Shown here one piece after another: positions 54,777 through 64,000 of a DNA stretch of 64,000 bases. Position 1 is the first letter of the stretch, and every line of letters starts with the position of its first letter. The translations under genes and the position numbers were made by a program. Location of the stretch: the NCBI GenBank assembly GCA_963821815.1, contig CAWGFG010000002.1:620001-684000 (forward strand). Reading direction: 5' to 3'. The notes under the pieces are model-generated. The model had not been told where the DNA came from. It was given only the letters and a program-made list of their open reading frames with translations, and ran no database searches. Source of the stretch: JASGTU01 sp963821815 (GTDB lineage: Bacteria; Chloroflexota; Anaerolineae; Caldilineales; Caldilineaceae).

Positions 54777-56603
54777 TTGGAACTGTTGCAGTACTGGAGA
54801 ATAATCCGCAAACGGCTCATCATGATCGTGTTGATCGTGATCCTGTTCCTGTTGGGCGCGGTCTACTACATCCAGCAGCAAACGCCCATGTACCGCACTT
54901 CGACAACGTTATTCATCTCACCTTCAACGCTGGGAAGCACTTTACCCTATCAGATTGCCTATTCTGTTGCGCCACTGGCAAACACATATTCTGAATATAT
55001 GAGGACTCAGTCCTTTGCCAAGCTCGTGGCAAATGAGCTGGATGTCGATATCTCCCAAGATGAAATATTGGGCGCATTATCGATGGAATATATTCGGGAT
55101 ACGCAGATCTTCAAGATTACAGCGACCCATTCCAATCCTGAGATCGCGCAGAAGATAGCCAATGCGACGGCCAAGATGCTGATCGAAGCGAATGCTGAGC
55201 GCCAGCAACAACAGCAGCAGGCTCGCAATGAGGCGTCTATCAGCCCGGAAACAATTGCACAGAAAGAGCGGCTGACCGAGCTGACGCAGGTTCTGCAGGA
55301 TGAACTGGCCTACCACGACGATCAGATCGGCTTAATGGAGGGCGAAATCAATGCGTTGCAGCAGGGTCCGAATTCAGCTGATGTAACCCAACGCATTCTG
55401 GACCTGCGCGAACAGCTATTGCAAGTGCGCACTGAACGAGTCAATGTACTGAGCAGCCTGTCTTCGACTCAGAACACGCTTAGCGGGCTGAACGAGGAGC
55501 CTGTCAAAGAGGTAGACACCGCAGTGATCGTAGACCCGGCACTGCTTCCGGAGAAACCGATATCTAGAGATCTTGTACAGCCGCTGGCAGCTGCCGCGGT
55601 TGCCGGCTTGGCTCTCAGCTTGGGGCTAGCGTGGCTGCTGGAATATATGGATTACACGGTTAAATCTCCTGAAGAGCTGGATGAGCTCTATGGCGTACCG
55701 ACCATTGGCGCAATCGGTTCTGTACCTTCAGTACACGGCACTCAGCGACCAACTTCGTTGATCACATTGTCGGATTCTAGGTCACCGACTGCGGAAGCAT
55801 TCCGTTCGCTGCGGACGTCTGTGCGCATGGCCGGCGCCGAATCACCGATCAGCAGCCTGCTCGTTACCAGCGCCGGTCCGGGTGAAGGCAAGACTTTTGT
55901 GGCGACAAACCTAGCGATCAGCTTTGCGCAATCGGGGAAGCGCGTCATTCTGGTCGACTTGGACCTGCGCAAACCACAAGTACATGCAGCGTTTTCCATG
56001 CCACGCGAACCTGGCTTTACCGATCTGGTGGTGGACAGGGAACTGAATATTGACGATACGCTGCGCAATTCACCCGTAGCCCGGCTAAAGGTGCTGCCAA
56101 GCGGCACCATCCCTCCGCATCCATCAGAGTTGCTCGGTTCAACACGTGCCGCTAACATCATTCAAAAGTTAACCGAAAAGGCTGACATCATCATCGTGGA
56201 TACGGCGCCGGCAGCAACAGTCACCGACGCTGTTCTTGTGGCGGAACAGATGGACGCCATGATACAGATTGTCCAGGCACGTGGAACGCGCATCGACTTA
56301 ATTCGGCGCTGTAAATCCTTGCTGGAACGCTCCAACGCACGTCTGCTTGGACCGGTGCTGAATCGGGTTCAGACGGATGAACTTGGTTACTATTCGAACT
56401 ATTACGACTATGGTGGTTATTATCATGAGGAAGGCGGCAAGCGCGGCTTAAGCCGACTGTTCGGCCGTAAATCAAACAAAGAGCCATCCTACGACGACCA
56501 GGATTACGACGCCAATCCGCCTTCGCCTCCAGCAAATGGAAACGGTCGCGCCCCGTCCTCGCTATCACAATCTGATGAGCATTCGACACTGGATGGAGAC
56601 TGA
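54777..56603 (+). CDS. Polysaccharide co-polymerase with BY-type tyrosine kinase (Wzc/CpsCD-like)
   Basis: The 608-residue protein controls chain length and export of a Wzx/Wzy-type polysaccharide. A Wzz domain with two membrane helices (about 15-35 and 265-285) flanks a coiled-coil periplasmic part. The cytoplasmic BY-kinase has Walker A GPGEGKT (near 364), A' ILVDLDLRKPQ and Walker B IIIVDTAPAA. The C-terminal tail has a tyrosine cluster, YYSNYYDYGGYYHEE, for autophosphorylation. The start is TTG at 54777 with GAGG upstream, giving MELLQYWRII as in the family. It overlaps the start of the polymerase gene by 11 bases. Confidence 0.92.
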   Translation: MELLQYWRIIRKRLIMIVLIVILFLLGAVYYIQQQTPMYRTSTTLFISPSTLGSTLPYQIAYSVAPLANTYSEYMRTQSFAKLVANELDVDISQDEILGALSMEYIRDTQIFKITATHSNPEIAQKIANATAKMLIEANAERQQQQQQARNEASISPETIAQKERLTELTQVLQDELAYHDDQIGLMEGEINALQQGPNSADVTQRILDLREQLLQVRTERVNVLSSLSSTQNTLSGLNEEPVKEVDTAVIVDPALLPEKPISRDLVQPLAAAAVAGLALSLGLAWLLEYMDYTVKSPEELDELYGVPTIGAIGSVPSVHGTQRPTSLITLSDSRSPTAEAFRSLRTSVRMAGAESPISSLLVTSAGPGEGKTFVATNLAISFAQSGKRVILVDLDLRKPQVHAAFSMPREPGFTDLVVDRELNIDDTLRNSPVARLKVLPSGTIPPHPSELLGSTRAANIIQKLTEKADIIIVDTAPAATVTDAVLVAEQMDAMIQIVQARGTRIDLIRRCKSLLERSNARLLGPVLNRVQTDELGYYSNYYDYGGYYHEEGGKRGLSRLFGRKSNKEPSYDDQDYDANPPSPPANGNGRAPSSLSQSDEHSTLDGD

Positions 56604-58043
56604 CGATTTTCCCCAATACGAAGAGACCCGCTTCGTAGAACAACAGGTATCGCATAGCAGATCTACTCGACGGCAGAAAGAGCAGTGGTACGCTGACCAG
56701 TGGCTGGATCCTTTGGTTCTTGTCGCCACAGCGCCCATGGTCTATTTCCCGGACAGGTTTCCGCGCGAAGCGTTCTTGATTGCGGTTGCCCTACTCGTTA
56801 TCCCTTATGTAGTACGACTGTCTCAAAGCGGTCGCATCAGCGCCTATTCACCGATGGTCTGGCCTGTGCTGGCATTGATGGTCGTTATCCTACCCATCAG
56901 TGTGTGGACAACGCCCGACCTCTTTGGCGTTAGCTGGGGCGAATTTGTTCGATTCGTCTGGGGCATTGCCTTGTTAATGGGTGTCATGAATTGGAGCGCA
57001 GCCGGGAGACTGTGGCTTCATCATGACGGTCGGTTCACAAACTTGAGCCAGTATATACACTTGGCCACGTTGGGCTGGATATTGATTGGGCTGGCGTTTA
57101 CAGTGGTTGGGCTGTTGGCCTTGCGCTCGAGTCCAAAGATTCCGCTGTTTGGCGACCTTGCCGGGTTGATTCCCGATGCGAGTTGGCTGCCCGAAAGTGT
57201 GGCGCAGGGTTTCAATTCAAATCGTGTCGCAGGGCTGGTTGTTGTCTTCGTGCCATTTACAATGGCTATGGCATTGGCCAGGTATAGTCAGAATGGCTTT
57301 CGGATCCAAGACATCGTGCTGCGGATTGCGTTTATTGCGGTTCTCTTCCTTTTTGGTGGTGCGCTGCTTCTGACGCAGTCGAGGACTGCACTCCTGGCAG
57401 CAACTGTGGCAGTAACCGTTGTGGGGCTCCTGATCGGTTGGCGCGGTCTTATCCCCATTGCATTGATGGGCATTCTGTGGTTGCTGCGCTCGACGTGTTT
57501 GGCGGCGCCGGCGTCGTGGACACGCTTGCGGTCGATACGGGAGCCCAGGAGCAAAGCACTATACTGGCGCGCATCCTGGAAGATCGAAACATTTCTGGAC
57601 GGCGTCTTATTTGGAAACGGGCTCTCTACGGAATACGCGATGAACCGCTGACCGGCATGGGCATTGCCGGCTTTGAGGTAGAGTCGCAGCTGCCGTATGA
57701 ACCCATGCCGGAATGGCAGCCGGACCCCGATGTCCTCCATGCGCACAATCTTTATCTGCAGACAGCGCTTGACTTGGGTCTGCCGGGATTGCTGGCGTTC
57801 CTTGCCCTACTCGCTGTTGCGGCATGGGAGTGCTATACGCTGTTTCGGCGTAGCCGCGCCGGAACGTTCGCTCGCTACTGGGCGGCAGGCATAATCGGTG
57901 CGTTATTTGCGTTCGCTCTTTATAATATGTTGGATTCGGTTAGCGTCGGTGCTCGACCAGCCGTCGCCTACTGGTTTCTGTTCGGTCTCATTGCGGGTGC
58001 AGGTTCTGCATTGCAGCGCGCCAGGAGGCGTAAATCTGTGTAA
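56593..58043 (+). pseudogene. O-antigen ligase/polymerase-like membrane protein, frameshifted
   Basis: Two frames together give one Wzy_C/WaaL-family protein with about ten membrane helices. The first frame, from ATG 56593 overlapping the kinase stop, reaches GALLLTQSRTALLAATVAVT (the usual TxSR motif) and ILWLL. The second resumes near 57485 with ALDVFGGAGVVDTL and carries HAHNLYLQTALDLGLPGLL, the conserved HxHN region. The shift is one base missing, or two extra, at about 57465-57495. The enzyme would polymerise or transfer glycan chains at the outer side of the membrane. If the shift is real the pathway would lose its polymerase. Confidence 0.84.
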
Positions 58044-58325
58044 CCTGCTAACCAATTGCAGCATCGCTCAGTACATTCCATATGCTGATTCACGTATTCT
58101 TTCGTGAGCGAAGTATAATTTTAGCTCTGTTCCCACTTCAATAGGCGTTACGCGATTCAGACTGTTGTACATGCTGTCGTTGTCCAATACTTGCATTCCG
58201 TCTAGTTGATTCTAGATGCGAGGCGTAATTAGCCAATCCGATTCGCCTGACACCATCATTCACATAGCCCTTCGATATTTCTGGTACACATAGAACCATA
58301 ACCAACGATCTCAGGAGATCAAGCG

Positions 58326-59285
58326 ATGAAGGACATTCTCGAATTTTCCGGGTTGGAAGTAGAGCCCGGGCAGAGTTTGGGCGAAATGCTGAGCATAACC
58401 ATTGCTGGCGTAAACGTTCAACTACCGGTGTTCCTGATTAACGGCGTAGGAACCGGACCGACATTATGCATTACTGCAGGCATTCACGGTTCAGAGTATC
58501 CAAGCGTAGAGTCGGCGTTGCGGTTGGGTCAGACGCTTGACCCGACAAGCCTGCAAGGACAAGTCATCATCATACCCATCTCGAATCCAGTCGCCTTTGC
58601 CACGCGCAGCATCTACGTCACTCCGCCCGATGGCAAGAATCTAAACCGACAGTTTCCAGGCAACTCGCAGGGAACCTTTAGCCAGGCGTTAGCATACTGG
58701 CTATTCCAAAACGTGATCCGTCGCGGTGACTACTACATCGACCTGCATGGCGGCGATATGATCGAGGCGCTACTGCCTTTCGGCTCCTATTTTCACACGG
58801 GGAACGCGGAGGTTGACCGTGCCGCCGAAGGCATGGCAAAAAGCTTTGGCTTACCCTATCTGGTGCTAAGCGACAGAAAGGCGATTGCAGGCGCAACCCA
58901 TATGGAAGCAGCGGAAGCCGGTGTGCCAGCCATATTGGAAGAAACCGGAGGACAAGGTGTTTGGGATGACGAGACCGTGCAGATACTGACGGACGGGCTT
59001 CATCGTGTGCTGGCTCATCTTGGGATGACGACTCCTGTGCCAGAGGTGGCTGAACCAAAGCGCTTTGACGGCTGGTCTTGGCTTCGATCCGAGCACAATG
59101 GCCTCTACTACCCTACGGTCAAAGTCGGTGAGCAGGTGACTGAGGGCCAGGATTTAGGGCGAGTGGCTGACGTCTTTGGCAACACACTGCAATCGATCCA
59201 AGCGCCACAGAGTGGTGTCGTCCTCTTTCTTGTCACATCTTTGGCCATGAACAGCGGCGATCCACTCTTGGCAATTGCCGATTAG
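58326..59285 (+). CDS. Succinylglutamate desuccinylase/aspartoacylase-family zinc deacylase
   Basis: The 319-residue protein is a carboxypeptidase-fold (M14-like) zinc enzyme. Zinc ligands are in ITAGIHGSEYPSVES (H and E, near 56 and 59) and YIDLHGGDMIEA (H near 142), and the base is near AILEETGGQGV. It would hydrolyse N-acyl amino acids or similar amides. The C-terminal segment has a biotinyl-lipoyl-like beta hammerhead, as in several relatives. A strong AGGAG lies before the ATG. It precedes the ABC transporter genes and may process the imported substrate. Confidence 0.9.
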   Translation: MKDILEFSGLEVEPGQSLGEMLSITIAGVNVQLPVFLINGVGTGPTLCITAGIHGSEYPSVESALRLGQTLDPTSLQGQVIIIPISNPVAFATRSIYVTPPDGKNLNRQFPGNSQGTFSQALAYWLFQNVIRRGDYYIDLHGGDMIEALLPFGSYFHTGNAEVDRAAEGMAKSFGLPYLVLSDRKAIAGATHMEAAEAGVPAILEETGGQGVWDDETVQILTDGLHRVLAHLGMTTPVPEVAEPKRFDGWSWLRSEHNGLYYPTVKVGEQVTEGQDLGRVADVFGNTLQSIQAPQSGVVLFLVTSLAMNSGDPLLAIAD

Positions 59286-59792
59286 CAAAATGTGTATTTG
59301 CCGATCGCGGCGAACGAAGCCGATGGATACTCTGCAAGTCTCCTAGTTTTCTGCGAGTTGACAAATGTTGATCGACCGCAGACAATGCACGTGTAGTGCA
59401 TGAACCTATGACAGTTCACATACTGGTCCAATATTGTAAAAGGGCCGACCGTATGCTCTTTAAAACAACGATCCCGACTCTGAAGATTGTGATATATTTG
59501 TGACGCCGTTAGGTGGTTTACGGCTACTACATACCTAGCCTTCCTCTCTTACGTAGCCAAATTGTGATTGTTCTAGACCTTAGCGAACGTGTCCGTCGCG
59601 AAATCAAGCGTTCATTGCGGACAGTACAAATCAACGCGATGAATTGTAATTCTACAGATGGGCAAAGAAAGGAGAAAATGCCAGATAAATAGATATTCCT
59701 CCCTGCTCTCCGTTTTACCGCCGAGGCAACGGAATCCCTCAAGCAGTCATCGGCAAGCAACACTCTATCATTTATTCAAGAGGAGAACTACG
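59286..59792. other. Long leader region before the ABC operon
   Basis: No coding frame is convincing. It is AT-rich and probably contains the promoter of the binding-protein gene, but no good pair of -35/-10 boxes stands out. AGGAG at 59781-59785 is the ribosome-binding site. Confidence 0.4.
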
Positions 59793-61415
59793 ATGTATCG
59801 CAGACTATATCTAGTTATAGCGTTACTTAGCCTCATGGTACTCGCGATGGCAGCCTGTGCAGCTCCGGTTGCGGCGCCTGAAGCTGGTCAAGCGGCAGCT
59901 CCTGCTGCTGTAAGTGAAGAGGGCGAGAAGATTTTGGTCGTCGCAATTGGCGCCGATGCTACTGGCCTTGACCCCGAATCAGTCATGAACAACGAATCCG
60001 GCTTTATCATGGCGCCGATATTTGATGGGCTGACAAAGTACAAGAAAGGCACGTCGGAACCCGGCCCCGGCCTTGCTGAGAGTTGGGAAATCTCGGAAGA
60101 CGGTACGGAATATACCTTCCACTTGCGCCAAGGTGTCAAGTTCCACGACGGCACCGACTTCAACGCCGACGCAGCACTGGCAGAGCTCGACCGCGTCACG
60201 AATGAAGGTAATCCGTACTACATATACAACCAGGAGGGCATTCACAGTTTTGCCGACTTTACCTGGGGTTTGGTCACGGCAACCGAGAAAATTGACGATT
60301 ACACGATCAAGGTCACGTTGTCCGAGCCACACGCGCCGTTCCTGGCAAGCATTGCCATGGTTTGGAGCGGCATCGTAAGTCCGGCTTCTGTTCAAGAGAA
60401 TGGCTATGAGATCGCCTTCACTCCCATCGGCACTGGCCCCTTCAAATTTGTCGAGTGGGTGCGGAACGACCACATCACACTGGAAGCGAATAAGGACTAC
60501 TGGGGTGGCGCTCCTAAGATAGACAAACTGATCTTCCGCATCGTTCCGGAAAGCTCCGTTCGTCTGCTGAAGTTGGAGCAGGGCGAAGTCCAGATATTGG
60601 CTGATGTGAATCCGGATGATTACCAGCGCATCACGGATAATCCCGACCTTACCCTTCTCGAGCAGCCCGGCTTGACCGTAAACGGACTGACGATGCCGTT
60701 CGATACCGAACCGTTTTCAGACGTTCGCGTTCGCCAGGCCCTCAACTACGCGGTCAACAAGGACGAGATGAACGAGTTTCTCTACAAGAACGCTGCCGTT
60801 ACCGCAGCAACCGGTATGCCGCCTATTTTGATGGGCTATCCAGAGGACTTGTCACCGTACCCATACGACCCGGAAAAGGCCAAAGAACTTCTGGCCGAAG
60901 CAGGATATCCTGATGGGTTCAGTTTCAAACTGCTCACCTACGAAAACCCCCGCGGATACAATCCGGTTGGCATCAAGATGGCTGTAGCCATCCAGGAATA
61001 TCTGGCGGATGTAGGTGTTGACCTTGAGCTCGAAACTCTGGAGTGGGGGGCTTTCTTGGCCACGCGTCGCTCGGCTGACAACCATGATATGGGTATGGTC
61101 GGATGGTCGGGAGACAACGGAGATCCAGATAACTTCCTATACGAAATGTTCAGCACCAACAATATCCCGGTGGGGAATACCGCGCATTATTCCAATGCAG
61201 ATTTGGATGCGATATTGACGGAAGCCCGTACTGTCTCGGACCCGGCTGAACGGGCTGCGCTGTACGAACAGGCTTCAATTATCATTCATGATGATGCCCC
61301 GTGGCTCTTCGTCAACCATACCCTGCAGGTGCGCGCTACGAGCGACAACGTCGAGGGATTTGCGCTCAATCCACTGCAAATGTTCTGGTACATGGAGGAT
61401 GTAGAGCTCAACTAG
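59793..61415 (+). CDS. Family 5 ABC substrate-binding lipoprotein
   Basis: The 540-residue protein binds peptides, opines or similar solutes outside the cell. The signal peptide ends with an LAMAAC lipobox-like site, followed by an Ala/Pro-rich linker. SBP_bac_5 hallmarks include GPGLAESWEISEDGTEYTFHL, GVKFHDGTDFNADA and FRIVPESSVRLLKLEQGEV. The ATG at 59793 has AGGAG eight bases upstream. It is followed by a large stem-loop and two permease genes. No ATPase gene has yet appeared within the window. Confidence 0.95.
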   Translation: MYRRLYLVIALLSLMVLAMAACAAPVAAPEAGQAAAPAAVSEEGEKILVVAIGADATGLDPESVMNNESGFIMAPIFDGLTKYKKGTSEPGPGLAESWEISEDGTEYTFHLRQGVKFHDGTDFNADAALAELDRVTNEGNPYYIYNQEGIHSFADFTWGLVTATEKIDDYTIKVTLSEPHAPFLASIAMVWSGIVSPASVQENGYEIAFTPIGTGPFKFVEWVRNDHITLEANKDYWGGAPKIDKLIFRIVPESSVRLLKLEQGEVQILADVNPDDYQRITDNPDLTLLEQPGLTVNGLTMPFDTEPFSDVRVRQALNYAVNKDEMNEFLYKNAAVTAATGMPPILMGYPEDLSPYPYDPEKAKELLAEAGYPDGFSFKLLTYENPRGYNPVGIKMAVAIQEYLADVGVDLELETLEWGAFLATRRSADNHDMGMVGWSGDNGDPDNFLYEMFSTNNIPVGNTAHYSNADLDAILTEARTVSDPAERAALYEQASIIIHDDAPWLFVNHTLQVRATSDNVEGFALNPLQMFWYMEDVELN

Positions 61416-61441
61416 GCTATCCTTTATAGATGTAGTCGCTT

Positions 61442-61484
61442 TGAAACGTGATGCACGGGTATGATCACCGTGCATCACGTTTCA
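61442..61484 (+). terminator. Long stem-loop between binding protein and permease genes
   Basis: A perfect 17-bp stem (61442-61458 with 61468-61484) and a nine-base loop lie between the binding protein and the permeases. There is no T-run. It may protect the upstream message or partly terminate it so the binding protein is made in excess. Confidence 0.65.
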
Positions 61485-61530
61485 CACCACACAGTTTGAG
61501 TACAAAAAGAAGAAGTGGGACGACGTCAAA

Positions 61531-62535
61531 TTGTTCAATTATGTTTTGCGACGGATACTACAATTAGTCCCTGTGCTAATTGGCGTGAGCATACTTGTGT
61601 TTGTGGGTATGCATATTCTACCGGGCGACGTGGCAGACCTGCTGCTGGGTGACAAGGCGACGCCGGAGGCTCTGGCACGCTTGCGTAGTGAGCTGGGTCT
61701 CGACCAACCTATCTATGTGCAGTATTATCGGTTTATTGCGGATGCCGTGCGCGGTGATTTTGGCATTTCGCTGCGTACTCGCCAGACTGCCTGGTGGGAG
61801 GTGCGCCAGGCCCTGCCCATGACCATTGAGCTGTCATTTGGTGCGCTTGCCTTTGCCACTCTGCTCGGCATTCCCATCGGTATGCTGGCCGCTACTCGAC
61901 AATATTCGTTCTTCGACTCGGCGTCGATGGTTGGTGTGTTGATCAGCGTATCCATGCCCATCTTCTGGACTGGCCTTATCCTGATGATGATCTTTGGTGG
62001 TCGGCTTCACTGGTTTCCTATCGGCGGCATCCTGGATGAAGGCATGTCGCTACAGCGCATCACCGGTATCCATCTGATAGACGCTCTGTTGCAAGGCAAT
62101 ATAGAAGCCTTTTGGTCAGCCTTCAGACATCTGGTGCTCCCGGTCGTTGCGCTGGGAAGCGTCTCTATGGCTACTATGGCTCGCATGACGCGATCCTCTA
62201 TGTTGGAAGTGATGCACCAGGATTACGTGCGTACCGCCAGAGCCAAAGGATTGGTCGGTCGTGTGGTAGTTGGACGTCACGCCTTCCGCAATGTTCTGAT
62301 TCCGGTTGTGACCATCGCCGGACTGCAGTTGGGCGTCATGTTATCGGGTGCGGTACTGACAGAAACAGTCTTTGCGCTGCCCGGGTTAGGTCGGCTTGCA
62401 ATTACTTCTCTGCTCGCGCGAGATTATGCGGTCGTGCAGGCGGTCGTCTTGGCCGCTGCAGTCTTTATTGTCGTCATCAATCTAGTCGTGGATGTGCTCT
62501 ATGCCTATTTGGACCCGCGCATCCGCTATAATTAG
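61531..62535 (+). CDS. ABC permease, DppB type
   Basis: The 334-residue inner membrane protein has about six helices. The DppB-type N-terminus YVLRRILQLVPVLIGVSILVF and the EAA loop YVRTARAKGLVGRVVVGRHAFRN contact the ATPase. It starts with TTG at 61531 and is 14 bases before the next permease. It works with the binding protein upstream and the DppC-like partner in a peptide or nickel-type importer. Confidence 0.94.
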   Translation: MFNYVLRRILQLVPVLIGVSILVFVGMHILPGDVADLLLGDKATPEALARLRSELGLDQPIYVQYYRFIADAVRGDFGISLRTRQTAWWEVRQALPMTIELSFGALAFATLLGIPIGMLAATRQYSFFDSASMVGVLISVSMPIFWTGLILMMIFGGRLHWFPIGGILDEGMSLQRITGIHLIDALLQGNIEAFWSAFRHLVLPVVALGSVSMATMARMTRSSMLEVMHQDYVRTARAKGLVGRVVVGRHAFRNVLIPVVTIAGLQLGVMLSGAVLTETVFALPGLGRLAITSLLARDYAVVQAVVLAAAVFIVVINLVVDVLYAYLDPRIRYN

Positions 62536-62549
62536 CGAACTCATTAAAT

Positions 62550-63449
62550 ATGTCTGATGCCACAATTGATGTACCTCCTGTCGCAGTCGAGGCTCAGGGG
62601 GATGTTCTTTTCCGCCGGCCATCCTCTGTAAAGCGATTTATGCGCAGTCCCTCGGTCATCTTTGGGGCGATCATCGTTACGATGCTGATCTTTATCGCAT
62701 TATTCGCGCCATTCATATCTCCCTACGACCCTATTAAGCAAAATTTCCGCATCCAGCTCTTGCCTCCTTCACTTGAGCATCCATTTGGCACGGATGAGTT
62801 TGGGCGTGACATTCTAAGTCGAGTTCTATACGGTGCGCGTTGGGCGTTGTTTGTCGGCCTGTTGGCGGATAGCATCGCCCTAGTCATTGGCGTGACACTG
62901 GGACTATTGGCGGGCTTCTACAGCGGTAGAACGGATGCCACGGTCACGTGGATGACCAACGTCATGCTGGCGTTTCCATATCTGCTGTTGGCCATGATTG
63001 TGGTTGCCGTACTGGGGCCAGGCATCGTAAACGCCATGATCGCGATCGGCATCGTCTACGTGCCCCAGTACGCTCGCTTGGTGCGTGGCAATGTTATTTC
63101 ACTGCGTGAAAAAGAATTTATCGAAGCAGCACGCAGTTTTGGCGTCTCCCATATGCGTATTATCACTCGCCACATCTTGCCCAACTGTTTAGCGCCCATC
63201 ATTGTCATGGCGACGCTAGCCATTGGCTGGGCTATTGTAGAGACGGCAGGCCTCTCCTTCCTCGGCCTGGGCGCTCAGCCGCCGCTTCCCGAATGGGGTT
63301 CCATGCTCTCATCCGGTCGCAACTATATGCTCAGTGCGTGGTGGATTGCCACATTTCCCGGACTTGCTATCCTGGTCGTCGTAATCGGCTTTAACATCCT
63401 CGGCGACGGCCTGCGTGATGTACTTGATCCCTATTTACAGCGGAGATAG
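62550..63449 (+). CDS. ABC permease, DppC type
   Basis: The 299-residue protein has an N-terminal extension, HPFGTDEFGRDILSRVLYGA before the core, and the EAA loop EFIEAARSFGVSHMRIITRHILPN. The usual AGLSFLGLGAQPPLPEWGSML is also seen. It forms a heterodimer with the upstream permease. The gene ends 120 bases before a creatininase-family gene. Confidence 0.95.
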   Translation: MSDATIDVPPVAVEAQGDVLFRRPSSVKRFMRSPSVIFGAIIVTMLIFIALFAPFISPYDPIKQNFRIQLLPPSLEHPFGTDEFGRDILSRVLYGARWALFVGLLADSIALVIGVTLGLLAGFYSGRTDATVTWMTNVMLAFPYLLLAMIVVAVLGPGIVNAMIAIGIVYVPQYARLVRGNVISLREKEFIEAARSFGVSHMRIITRHILPNCLAPIIVMATLAIGWAIVETAGLSFLGLGAQPPLPEWGSMLSSGRNYMLSAWWIATFPGLAILVVVIGFNILGDGLRDVLDPYLQRR

Positions 63450-63568
63450 CGAGGAGATGACTGTTTATAGCGCATTAGCGACCCGCTAGATGTATTGCGT
63501 AAAACGATACTGTGCGATACTAGCCCTGAACGAAATAAAAACACTCCATACAGCAAGAAGGCAATTAC

Positions 63569-64000
63569 ATGAGAATCTTTGATATGACCTGGATGCAGGT
63601 AGAAGACTATTTGCAGCAGGACAGCCGAGCCGTTGTTCCGTTGGGTAGCACAGAGCAACATGGCTACCTTAGCTTGGGCGTAGACAGTATTTTATCGGAA
63701 CGCGTAGCCGTGGAGGCGGCGGAGCCTCTAGGAGTGCCCGTGTTTCCGGCTGTAGCTTACGGCGTGACACCCGTATTTCCGGGCCTTTCCCGGCAGCGTC
63801 TCCATGCGCGTAGACACATATATCCATATCGTGCGCGATATTCTGGATTCCCTGGAGGGGAGTGGCTTCCGGCGCATACTTCTCGTGAACGGGCATGGCG
63901 GCAACATTTCTGCGGAATCCCTGGCTATCGAGTGGATGGCTGATCACCCGAACGTGCAGGTCAAGTTCCACAACTGGTGGAATGCGCCCCGCACCTGGGC
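63569..64000 (+). pseudogene. Creatininase-family amidohydrolase, frameshifted and cut by window end
   Basis: The first frame opens MRIFDMTWMQVEDYL and has VVPLGSTEQHGYLSLGVDSILSERV, the metal-binding start of the creatininase family. The frame then changes near 63780-63786, where an extra base lies in GGGCCTTTCCC. The other frame continues FPGSVSMRVDTYIHIV and RRILLVNGHGGNISAESLA to the end of the window. Both parts are typical, so one surplus base separates them. Creatininase-family enzymes cleave cyclic amides and related compounds. Its location behind a peptide-type ABC transporter suggests it treats the imported compound. Confidence 0.85.

Overview
The window is about 55-57% GC bacterial chromosome with no phage, insertion sequence or CRISPR array visible. 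The gene set suggests a Chloroflexota lineage (Caldilineae/Anaerolineae-like), possibly marine or host-associated because of the sulfatases. The signs are Thr/Pro-rich linkers in secreted proteins, a DNRLRE/TolB-type surface protein, a serine T-box upstream of serS, a SNF2/SWIM gene pair, 7TM-HTH receptor-like proteins and many catabolic enolase-superfamily, URO-D-like and family-5 ABC genes. This is inference from gene content; no 16S rRNA gene is present.

Layout. 1-9684 (minus): carbohydrate catabolism with a GH51 arabinofuranosidase, URO-D-like protein, two sulfatases, phosphoglucomutase, dipeptide-epimerase-like enzyme, a P-loop protein and a frameshifted MscS channel. 9829-12353: a second URO-D-like gene with a good promoter, an IsdG/ABM monooxygenase and a DinB-fold protein. 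12717-18129 (plus): two membrane proteins, one a 7TM sensor with a C-terminal HTH, then FtsK. 18278-27282 (minus): a protein-quality-control block of FtsH, an M16 peptidase, an MTAP-like phosphorylase, SmpB and two S41 peptidases. 27436-30428 (minus): a galactonate-dehydratase-like enzyme and AspRS. 30808-39753 (plus): frameshifted wax ester synthase, SNF2 helicase with SWIM partner, a PPK1 that stops before its catalytic domains, and T-box-controlled serS. 39873-42117 (minus): class III aminotransferase and IclR regulator. 42396-45638: a large membrane phosphodiesterase and a tRNA-Ser/tRNA-Ser/tRNA-Arg cluster.

45783-58043 is the most unusual part. A translationally overlapping PqqD-like gene and lasso-type B2 protease gene lie divergent from three tandem paralogous secreted proteins that look like clan GH-A TIM-barrel glycosidases. 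These are followed by a DNRLRE/TolB protein, a Wzz/BY-kinase polysaccharide co-polymerase and a frameshifted O-antigen-ligase-like polymerase. It reads as an exopolysaccharide or cell-surface locus. No lasso cyclase or clear precursor peptide is visible.

58326-64000 (plus): an AstE/aspartoacylase-like deacylase, a family-5 (dipeptide/oligopeptide-type) ABC binding protein and two permeases, and a creatininase-family gene running off the end. Together they suggest uptake and hydrolysis of peptides or N-acylated compounds.

Four otherwise well-conserved genes (MscS, wax ester synthase, ligase, creatininase) are each split by one frameshift. This may reflect assembly indels rather than real gene decay, and it limits what can be concluded about those genes.
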